Below, in pieces: positions 1-7,008 of a DNA stretch of 64,000 bases. Origin of the DNA: Gordonibacter sp034932485. Lineage in GTDB: Bacteria > Actinomycetota > Coriobacteriia > Coriobacteriales > Eggerthellaceae. The notes beneath the pieces are model-generated. The model did no database searches, was not told the origin of the DNA, and saw nothing but the letters and a program-made list of their open reading frames with translations. Made by a program: the position numbers and the translations under genes. Position 1 is the stretch's first letter. Every line of letters starts with the position of its first letter. The DNA lies in NCBI GenBank assembly GCA_034932485.1, contig JAYFOQ010000019.1:62001-126000 (forward strand), read 5' to 3'.

Positions 1-1212
1 CGCAAGGGTACTCTTTCCCCCTCCCGACGGACCAACAAGGGCTATAGTCGACCCTTCAGGAATAGCCATAGACACATCGTGTAAAACTTCTCTGTCGGTG
101 TTGGGATAAGAGAAGCTTACCTTTTCAAATACGATAGTGCTGTTTGATGGATGCTCGGTAGCATGTGTATCCACTTCTCTGACGAGATCCACGTCGAGTA
201 TCTGATCGATTCTAGAAAGAGCATCTTCTGCAAGCATAACCGCCTCAGAAGCATACATAACCTTAGACATCATAGTTGTTGTTATAGCCGAGAAGAACAC
301 ATAGAAAAGAAAGTTGGCCAAAAAAGAGGGAAAATCGGTGGCTGTATTAGCCAGAATGATGCCAGCCGGAACAAGCGCAGCGAAGGTAGAATTGATTGCC
401 ACCAGCTGGACAACCTGAGGCACCCGACAAAACTCGGTGTATTGGTACGCCATGTCGCGGTAGTCGATAATTGCCTCATGGAACGCCCTAAACGAGTGTA
501 CCGTCTGTTGGAACATCTTCACAACCGGGATTCCGCGAACGTATTCGGTTGCAGCCATACTCATTCGCACAAGTGCCGCCTGGTATAAGCTCATGAAGTG
601 GCGGCCACCTTCGGGAACAACGCGCCCCATCATCCACCACATCGCAAAGAACGAAACGGCAATGGGTATAAGACATACAAGCCCCATCACCCAGTCGAAC
701 GTCAGCATAACAACAACGAACACCACCGGCATGGCTATGGACCCCACGAAGTCGGGAAGCTTGTGAGCGAGAACATCCTCAGTCTGCGCCGCACATCCAT
801 CGATCACACGTCGGAGGTGCCCCGATGACATCGATTCCAGATAACCCAAGGGTGTCTTTGAAATATGGCGAAGCGATTTCTTCCGCATGTTGGCAGCCAC
901 ACGAAAAGCAGCAAGGTGGGTACACATGAGAGCCGCAAAATAAACGACAATACTTGTTAGAGAAAACACCACGGCAAGTATAGCCCAGTTGGTTGCCTGC
1001 GTTGCCTGATTCCAGTTTGGATATGCTGCGAGTAGATCGCGTACTACAAAGAACACGCAGACTAGCGGCATTACCGAAAGCACTGCATTCACAACAGATA
1101 GGACGCAGCCCAACAAGGCAAGCTTCTTTCTAGGTCCAGCATAATCTAACAAGCGAAGAAGGGCACCGCGATTCTTGCCTTTCGCCGTTGAGGTTTGATT
1201 TGTCTTCTTCAT
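1..1212 (-). CDS. ABC exporter-type half transporter (membrane domain plus start of ATPase), partial
   Basis: Half-size ABC transporter with a membrane domain followed by an ATPase domain. The gene runs off the left edge, so only the first 404 codons are visible. The N-terminal 300 or so residues hold several hydrophobic helices with the long loops of exporter-fold ABC proteins. The nucleotide-binding domain begins near residue 340 and reaches Walker A (GPSGGGKST) at the very edge. I chose ATG 1212 over ATG 1218 because AAGGTG lies 6 nt before it. The start is about 10 nt past the stop of the ECF S component, so it belongs to that operon. Family knowledge: exporter-fold ABC proteins beside Trep_Strep-type ECF modules resemble the IrtAB/YbtPQ importers for iron chelates. 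The substrate here is an inference. Confidence 0.85.
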   Translation of the reverse strand, partial: MKKTNQTSTAKGKNRGALLRLLDYAGPRKKLALLGCVLSVVNAVLSVMPLVCVFFVVRDLLAAYPNWNQATQATNWAILAVVFSLTSIVVYFAALMCTHLAAFRVAANMRKKSLRHISKTPLGYLESMSSGHLRRVIDGCAAQTEDVLAHKLPDFVGSIAMPVVFVVVMLTFDWVMGLVCLIPIAVSFFAMWWMMGRVVPEGGRHFMSLYQAALVRMSMAATEYVRGIPVVKMFQQTVHSFRAFHEAIIDYRDMAYQYTEFCRVPQVVQLVAINSTFAALVPAGIILANTATDFPSFLANFLFYVFFSAITTTMMSKVMYASEAVMLAEDALSRIDQILDVDLVREVDTHATEHPSNSTIVFEKVSFSYPNTDREVLHDVSMAIPEGSTIALVGPSGGGKSTLA

Positions 1213-1222
1213 GTCCATCACC

Positions 1223-1843
1223 TTATGCGGACATCTTCGCGAAATGCTTAGCAAATATCTTCGACCCCAGAAAACCACCGATTGAGGCACCGCAGATGGT
1301 GGTTACGCCACATACGAAGACCATAGGCGAGAAGATAAAGTTGACAAGCGCATGGCCATATTCTGCAGTCATCCCATAGGCAACACACATATCTACATAA
1401 GCCTGACCACCAATAATAATGAGCGAGATTTGCCCGAACCAGAAGCAGAACGTGAATGCAGCGAAGGCCACAATCATCTTTGCTGTGGTACGTCTTTCGG
1501 GAGCACCTAGAATAAGCTCCGCAACGAGACTGCCAACAATAATCCCCACCGGCCCCGACCAAAACATACCCATAAGAAATCCGATTGCGGCCACAATGAC
1601 TCCCATGATGGCAATGGCGCCGCGCTTGGGAACACGATAGAGGAGGTACATCCATACAATACCCGCAGGAATTGCACCTGCAGTATGGGTAAACCAGCAA
1701 ATATTGGGGTTTACACTGAATAACATAGAGAGCGATAGGAAGATCAAAAAGATGAGCCCGCCGAAAATGGCGATAAACACCAAATCCTTGGCCGCGAGGC
1801 CTTTCCTAGATTGTAATTGCGATCCGATAGTACCTGAAGCCAT
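1223..1843 (-). CDS. ECF transporter substrate-binding S component, Trep_Strep (MptE-like) family
   Basis: Membrane protein of 206 residues with about six hydrophobic segments and a short charged N-terminus. Size, the motif-poor hydrophobic composition and the neighbours (EcfT and a duplicated EcfA) identify it as the substrate-capturing S subunit of a group II energy-coupling-factor importer. The sequence resembles the Trep_Strep/MptE family. The substrate is not certain for this family; haem, tetrapyrroles or iron chelates are suggested elsewhere for ECF systems with similar neighbours. An AAGGT ribosome site precedes the ATG. It is co-transcribed with the ATPase gene upstream and the ABC half transporter downstream. 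Confidence 0.8.
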   Translation of the reverse strand: MASGTIGSQLQSRKGLAAKDLVFIAIFGGLIFLIFLSLSMLFSVNPNICWFTHTAGAIPAGIVWMYLLYRVPKRGAIAIMGVIVAAIGFLMGMFWSGPVGIIVGSLVAELILGAPERRTTAKMIVAFAAFTFCFWFGQISLIIIGGQAYVDMCVAYGMTAEYGHALVNFIFSPMVFVCGVTTICGASIGGFLGSKIFAKHFAKMSA

Positions 1844-1914
1844 TATTGACCTTCTTTCCGCATCCGGTGGACGCTCTTTCTTACATGCGACAACCCATCT
1901 TTCGGGTATGTTTC

Positions 1915-3429
1915 CTAAAATCCGAAGTACTCCCTTATCTTGGGAATGGTTTGGTCGTTTAACGGGAATCTTTCCACAACGCGGCCGCCATCTAAGCAGG
2001 CAACTTCATCGCATGCCTCACAGAGAAACTCGTAGTCATGCGTGATAATGCATATGCCAACGCCACTTTTTTTCATGGAGTCTATCTGGCTGGCGATTCT
2101 GGCCATGTTGGTGAAGTCGAGTCCGCTTGTCGGCTCATCCATAACTATCGTACTTGCGCCATAGAGAAGCCCTGCACCAATGGAGAGACGCTGCCTTTCG
2201 CCACCCGAAAGTGATAACGGATGCCTACCCGACAACCCAAGCATCCCAAGGTCCTCGAGCATGTAGGCGGCTTTTGCTGAGGAATCGTACACAGATGTCC
2301 CCCGTCGCAGGGAGTCCTCAAGTTCGCGTTCGACCGTATTGGCAAAGAGCTGATAGCCCGGTTCCTGCATTACGAGATAGGAAAGGCCCGCGCGTTTACG
2401 GAACGCAAGGGGCTGCCCCCGCAGACGGATCTCTCCCGAACGTTCTCGGACGAGTCCCGCAAGACAACGAGCCAGCGTAGTTTTACCAGCACCGTTCCTA
2501 CCCACAAGAGCCACGACACGTCCGGGAGCCACCTCAAAATCCAAGCCATCTAACACGTTGGGGTTTCTTCGGTATCCCGCCACCAAGTTACTGGCATGGA
2601 TGGAAGGTTCAGCCACATTGCTAGGTGCGCCATAGTCCTTGAGGCATTCATCAACCTCGAGGATATTCCATGCGCGCAGACCCCATGAGGTTCTAAGACC
2701 CGAGGGTATCGCAGCGAATTCGCTCGCTTCCCACTCTCCCTTAATCGACCCGTTTTCTATGTGTACCACGCGATCGGCCACATCAGCCAACCACCAGAGC
2801 CGGTGCTCTGACACGATAATGGTTTTCCCTTGTGCCTTGAGGCGCAAAAGTGCCTTTCCCAGTGCCTTCATCGCGCACACGTCAAGAGAAGCCGTAGGTT
2901 CATCGAGCACGAGGATATCGGGGTGGACAGCGCAAGCTGAGGCTAGAATTACCAACTGCTTTTGGCCACCCGATAGTTCCTCGACGCTGCGACCAAGCAG
3001 ATTTTCGATACCAAGTTCACGCGCTACCTTTTCGACGCGTGAGACTATCTCCGGCTGGGAAAGTCCGAGATTCTCGCAGCCGAAAGCAATCTCTGAGGTG
3101 GTATCCATGTTGACAAACTGACTGCGCGGGTTCTGGAATACCGAACCCACATGCGCAGACACCTCATCCATACGCCAATCCTCTAAGGGTTTTTCCAACA
3201 GAGATACGCGCCCTTGGCGTACCCCCTCATAAACAACGGGGATCAAACCGTTCATGAGTCTGGTCAGGGTCGTTTTCCCGCAGCCTGACCTCCCCGTCAA
3301 AAGAACGCATGTACCACGCTTTATGTCTAAATCGATATGGTTCACGGCAGGCGCATCAGATTCCTTATAAGAGAAGGACACATCCTCGAATCGGATTGCC
3401 GACGCGCAAGAGTTCGACTCTAAAGCCAT
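1915..3429 (-). CDS. ECF transporter ATPase, two fused ABC domains (EcfA-EcfA')
   Basis: Cytoplasmic energising subunit with two complete ABC ATPase domains in one 504-residue chain. Domain 1 has Walker A GRSGCGKT (about 46-53), signature LSGGQ (about 152-156) and Walker B ILVLDEP. Domain 2 has Walker A GRNGAGKT (about 310-317), signature LSGGE (about 407-411) and Walker B TIVMDEP. ECF modules often use separate EcfA1 and EcfA2 subunits, so the single-chain form marks a dedicated (group I-like or Trep_Strep-linked) system. The start overlaps the end of ecfT by 10 nt, which implies translational coupling. The S component follows 71 nt downstream. Confidence 0.93.
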   Translation of the reverse strand: MALESNSCASAIRFEDVSFSYKESDAPAVNHIDLDIKRGTCVLLTGRSGCGKTTLTRLMNGLIPVVYEGVRQGRVSLLEKPLEDWRMDEVSAHVGSVFQNPRSQFVNMDTTSEIAFGCENLGLSQPEIVSRVEKVARELGIENLLGRSVEELSGGQKQLVILASACAVHPDILVLDEPTASLDVCAMKALGKALLRLKAQGKTIIVSEHRLWWLADVADRVVHIENGSIKGEWEASEFAAIPSGLRTSWGLRAWNILEVDECLKDYGAPSNVAEPSIHASNLVAGYRRNPNVLDGLDFEVAPGRVVALVGRNGAGKTTLARCLAGLVRERSGEIRLRGQPLAFRKRAGLSYLVMQEPGYQLFANTVERELEDSLRRGTSVYDSSAKAAYMLEDLGMLGLSGRHPLSLSGGERQRLSIGAGLLYGASTIVMDEPTSGLDFTNMARIASQIDSMKKSGVGICIITHDYEFLCEACDEVACLDGGRVVERFPLNDQTIPKIREYFGF

Positions 3430-4202
3430 GGAAGCATCCCTATCTTTCCCAATATCGCAAGACAGAGAACCGCTACTGCTCCCAGCACCACCAAAATATC
3501 GAAGACATTGAGCCGTAGACGGTAATAGGAAGTTCTCTTCCTTTCTGTCTCGACTCCGCGCACGACCACAGCATTACCCAACTCGTCAGCAACAGTGCCC
3601 AACCGACCAATGACGGGAACCAGCAGATGCTCCATAGTCTCGACAGGATGACGTACCACCGACGCAAGACTCAGGCCAATTCCACGTATCTTCATCGCAT
3701 CACTTACGACCTTAAATTCTCTCCAGATCGTTGGAAAAAAGCGTAAGGCTACGCATAGTGCGACCGTTAGTTTCGAGGAAAGCCTCAGTTTTTGCAGCGC
3801 ACATGCAAGTTCACCCACACGTGTGGTAGCGATCATATTTGAGGCGAACATGAAGAGCGGAAACGCATGTCGATACACCATAAAGGTAGCTGCAAACGGC
3901 GACAGAAGCGTGCTTTCTGACAACATGAGACAAAAGGAGATCACGGCAAATGCTAGGTAGAAGGCAAGCCACTTGATCAACGAAGCAACACGACCGCAGT
4001 ATACAAAACAGCAGGCGCACAAGAAAACGGAAGCCACTTCCGCCCCCATAGAAGTCGACACTCCCATTTGGATATTCATTAAAAGTAATACTATGAACGA
4101 ACTGCGCGGATCAAGGCGCTTTTGTCGCTCAAGCGGCCCATTAATTGTCGAGGTAATGTCATTTGACGGTATTCCTCGGGGGTTTTGCATCACGTTTTCC
4201 AT
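3420..4202 (-). CDS. ecfT: ECF transporter transmembrane coupling protein EcfT
   Basis: T component of 260 residues that links S-component movement to ATP hydrolysis. About five hydrophobic helices are visible. The two coupling-helix motifs are recognisable as DAMKIRG (about residue 163) and VVVRGVE (about residue 210), the conserved A-R-G-type signatures that dock onto the ATPases. The ATG at 4202 has AAGGAG 9 nt upstream. It is the first gene of the leftward operon, and its start lies only 15 bp from the annotated start of the divergent AraC gene, so both promoters must overlap. Confidence 0.9.
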   Translation of the reverse strand: MENVMQNPRGIPSNDITSTINGPLERQKRLDPRSSFIVLLLMNIQMGVSTSMGAEVASVFLCACCFVYCGRVASLIKWLAFYLAFAVISFCLMLSESTLLSPFAATFMVYRHAFPLFMFASNMIATTRVGELACALQKLRLSSKLTVALCVALRFFPTIWREFKVVSDAMKIRGIGLSLASVVRHPVETMEHLLVPVIGRLGTVADELGNAVVVRGVETERKRTSYYRLRLNVFDILVVLGAVAVLCLAILGKIGMLPWL

Positions 4203-4217
4203 TAAAACGGGCTCCTT

Positions 4218-5348
4218 ATGCTCCCAATGAACTATAATAAGTTAGACACGGTTAACTACGGCATTTTAGACAGAAGGGCGGCCGCACTAAGAAAGGCGGT
4301 GACAACGATCAATTATTCCGAAAAATTGGGAAATAATTCCGAAAAGAGAGCAGCTTACATTCCCCCGCAGACAATCCCCGAGATGTTCGACCCACAAATC
4401 AGATGCATGCACACCGTGGAGGCGAGCATTGCACTTCAACGCGGGTTTGCGAGGACTTCTGATATTAGGAGCGTAGGACGAACGTGGTTTATTGATCCGG
4501 CATTCGGAATGGGATACTACTGGTATTTAATGCTAGATAACCAAACCGCCATCGTGTCAATGGACATGAAATTAAACGTTGATGTAGAGCTTTGCTCAGA
4601 CACCATGGATTTTCTCTGCATCGGCTTATACGGAAAAAGTATGCCAGACTACTTCTTGGCCAAACCAGTTTGTCGCGATGAAGTACTGTTTGGTTACACA
4701 TGGAGATCAAAGCCTTACCGTCAGGTAATCCGAGCCAACGATGAGCTGAAGTCGACATCGATCACGTTCACTCTGCAGGCCGCAGTACGTTATGCTGAAA
4801 TGATGGGATGCACTCCCTGTGATCTTGTGTGCGCCATCGGAAATCTTAAAGGCGACTACGACGTGGTGGGCCTTCCTTGCGTCCTGAAGTCTATTTCATC
4901 AGCACGACCAGGCAAGCGTTATGCTGCCGCCTTCTACAGATCGAAGATTGCCGAGAGCCTAGCGTTGCTTCTTGATAAGTTTGACTACAAAGAAAGCGCG
5001 GAATCAACAGTGCCCACCGTTGATGAAGTAACCGTCAGAGAAGGCTGCTCCTACATCGAAAATCACCTTTCAGCAAATCTTTCTACTAAACATTTGAGTT
5101 CCATTCTCCACGTCAGCGAAAGAAAGCTTATAGATGCATTCAAACGCATTAAAGAAATGACCCCTCAATCCTATATCCGAAAACTGCGAATTGACCACGC
5201 TCGAAGCCTTCTTATTGATCAAAAGGATGCCAGCATCAGAGCAATAGCGCGCCAAGTGGGATACGCGAATCAAGGATCGTTCACCGATGCCTTTCGCCAA
5301 GAAGTCGGTTGCACTCCTTCTGAATATCGACTGATGAAGGCTTTATGA
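4218..5348 (+). CDS. AraC-family transcriptional regulator, divergent to the ECF operon
   Basis: Regulator of 376 residues whose last 100 residues (about 275-376) form the double helix-turn-helix AraC/XylS domain (LSTKHLSSILHVSERKL, then IRAIARQVGYANQGSFTDAFR). The N-terminal two thirds are not recognisable and probably bind the effector. The gene diverges from the ECF/ABC operon and is its likely activator, in the way AraC regulators control iron-chelate transport loci. The start is doubtful. A good -10 box (TATAAT) lies at 4233-4238, downstream of the first ATG, and no Shine-Dalgarno precedes 4218. Translation may therefore begin further in, for example at ATG 4383. Confidence 0.85.
   Translation: MLPMNYNKLDTVNYGILDRRAAALRKAVTTINYSEKLGNNSEKRAAYIPPQTIPEMFDPQIRCMHTVEASIALQRGFARTSDIRSVGRTWFIDPAFGMGYYWYLMLDNQTAIVSMDMKLNVDVELCSDTMDFLCIGLYGKSMPDYFLAKPVCRDEVLFGYTWRSKPYRQVIRANDELKSTSITFTLQAAVRYAEMMGCTPCDLVCAIGNLKGDYDVVGLPCVLKSISSARPGKRYAAAFYRSKIAESLALLLDKFDYKESAESTVPTVDEVTVREGCSYIENHLSANLSTKHLSSILHVSERKLIDAFKRIKEMTPQSYIRKLRIDHARSLLIDQKDASIRAIARQVGYANQGSFTDAFRQEVGCTPSEYRLMKAL
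4233..4238 (+). promoter_or_regulatory. Putative -10 box for the AraC gene
   Basis: TATAAT inside the first codons of the annotated AraC ORF, with no convincing -35 hexamer 16-18 nt upstream. Such a promoter would depend on an activator. Used as drawn, the mRNA would start after 4218 and force a later start codon. On the other strand the same segment reads TTATTATAG and may serve the ecfT operon. Confidence 0.35.
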
Positions 5349-5590
5349 TACCCATGCTGACCAAATTGGCTGGCTGCAAGTTCTCGACAAAGAAATTTTT
5401 TATCCCCCAATACCATTAATATTACTTGATTACATATCAGTACGCCATATAACCAGCGCGTAACGAACGGTAAATTTGCCCCAGCCTGATGCGTACAATA
5501 ACTCGCGTGTAAAAGGTATCACCTTGAATAAATTACAACAAGAAGGCGCAAGCAATTGAAAATGTCCCGCGATTTATTGAGAAGGTAAAA

Positions 5591-6151
5591 ATGGCGGCAG
5601 CACATGAACAGTTCACGTCGGAGATGCTAAAGAAAAAGCCGAGAGCTGCGATAGCTATCTCCATCGTCTCCCTACTTGTGATAGCCGCGTTGATTGCTAC
5701 GATTGCCTCTCTGTTGCTGAAAAATCCGTACGACAACGCGGCTTCAACGCTCTCCGCTGAGGCCAGCACAAGCGACAACGTCCAAGAAAGACTAAACAGT
5801 CAAGTAAAGGATTCAATCATTTGGATTTCCGTCGCCGTGCACATTTCTGTCGACTCATCGACGGGGGTCTGCTCGGCAGTATCTGGTGATGGCAAACCGG
5901 TATCGGTTATCGACAACATCGACAAAAACCACCGCGATCTTCAGTATGCGTTCATTCTCACCGACACGAATGAAACTATCTACACTTCCGGGCTCATTTC
6001 TCCTGGCTCCTCTATCACCAACCCTGCACTTTCCGTTTCTCTCTCTCCTGGTACATACAACGCTCGGGCCATTGCACAAGGATTCGACGCCGAGAGTCAC
6101 AGCGCAGTTGGAGGAACCGTCGCTACGGAAATAACATTGAACGTCAAGTAG
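5591..6151 (+). CDS. Membrane-anchored exported protein of unknown function
   Basis: Unrecognised 186-residue protein. A basic N-terminus (KKKPR) is followed by one strong membrane segment (about residues 18-43). The rest is predicted outside the cell and is rich in Ser, Thr, Val and Asp with a beta-like pattern. Its end (SLSPGTYNARAIAQGF) resembles carboxypeptidase-regulatory or Ig-like folds. GAGAAGG precedes the ATG by 6 nt. It lies 12 nt before the next gene and about 0.85 kb before the large leucine-rich-repeat protein, so it is probably part of the same surface-protein locus. It has no cysteine lipobox and no sortase motif. Confidence 0.7.
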   Translation: MAAAHEQFTSEMLKKKPRAAIAISIVSLLVIAALIATIASLLLKNPYDNAASTLSAEASTSDNVQERLNSQVKDSIIWISVAVHISVDSSTGVCSAVSGDGKPVSVIDNIDKNHRDLQYAFILTDTNETIYTSGLISPGSSITNPALSVSLSPGTYNARAIAQGFDAESHSAVGGTVATEITLNVK

Positions 6152-6163
6152 AAGGAGGCTCGT

Positions 6164-6769
6164 ATGAAAAGAATGCAGGGATTGGCTAGGGACGATTGCG
6201 TCGGCCAGTCAAAACGATGGGTTGTTGGAGGCCTAATAATAGTCGTCCTAAGTATTGGATTCATGTCGCTATTTGCGCATAGCGCGTTCGCGTCAGGGGC
6301 AACAGATGGCGTAGCTACAACCAGCATCTACCTCAAGGCCGACAACACTAAGATTGTCGCCTCGGCACCGACAAGGATTGATGTTGCAGTGGCCGGCGAC
6401 GGCAGCTTCACCACACCATCCGCCGCCAGCACCTTAATCTCGAACGGATCAATTTTCAGCATACGCGTATCGAATATCGAAGTCTCGATGAGCGACCCGT
6501 TCCAAGCAGTAGCTGGAACAGACTTCGAAACAACGAAACTACCAGGAGCAATCAAGTTTGCAATCACTCCTGGCTCGGGCAATTCCTTTGACTTCGCGAA
6601 TGCCGCAAAACCAGGAGGCGTCGCCGTCAACGACAGTTCTTGGAACATGCCGGTAAATGGAAACTTGGCACTTTCGACTGCGGGAGCCCTTAAGAACAAC
6701 ACGGCCGATATCAGTGCCAGCAAGCAGTTCGCGGACATCCGTTGGACATTCGCAGCCGGTACTTATTAA
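6164..6769 (+). CDS. Secreted or membrane-anchored protein of unknown function
   Basis: Unrecognised 201-residue protein. A membrane segment or signal peptide at about residues 20-43 ends in SAFASGA, a plausible signal-peptidase site. The mature part is Ala/Ser/Thr/Asp-rich and beta-like (TRIDVAVAGDGSF) with no cysteine. It follows the previous gene by 12 nt with its own strong AAGGAGG site, so the two are co-transcribed. It resembles the small secreted companions found beside large adhesins in Gram-positive bacteria, but I cannot assign a family. A large hairpin follows 65 nt downstream. Confidence 0.7.
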   Translation: MKRMQGLARDDCVGQSKRWVVGGLIIVVLSIGFMSLFAHSAFASGATDGVATTSIYLKADNTKIVASAPTRIDVAVAGDGSFTTPSAASTLISNGSIFSIRVSNIEVSMSDPFQAVAGTDFETTKLPGAIKFAITPGSGNSFDFANAAKPGGVAVNDSSWNMPVNGNLALSTAGALKNNTADISASKQFADIRWTFAAGTY

Positions 6770-6834
6770 GTCGACAAGTCAATGCGATGAGACGGTCTTT
6801 AACATATGCGAGCGGCGTAGTTGCCTAAAATCGA

Positions 6835-6874
6835 AACGCGGCAGCGACCGTGAGGCTACGGCCACTGCCGCGTT
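6835..6874 (+). terminator. Stem-loop after the small exported gene pair
   Basis: A perfect 10-bp stem (AACGCGGCAG at 6835-6844 with CTGCCGCGTT at 6865-6874) encloses an inner CCGT/ACGG stem. No U-run follows, so it is either a weak terminator that reduces read-through into the leucine-rich-repeat gene or an RNA structure of other use. Confidence 0.4.
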
Positions 6875-7008
6875 GTAAACGCTGTTTTCGCATAGTTGGC
6901 CCTTCGTCTCGATGTGGTACCTACAAAGTTTTCATTGTTTTGGGGGAGGCACTTCGTTGATCTGCACTCCGCTCGCACCACGTGGTAGATGGAACAGGAG
7001 TGAGCTTT

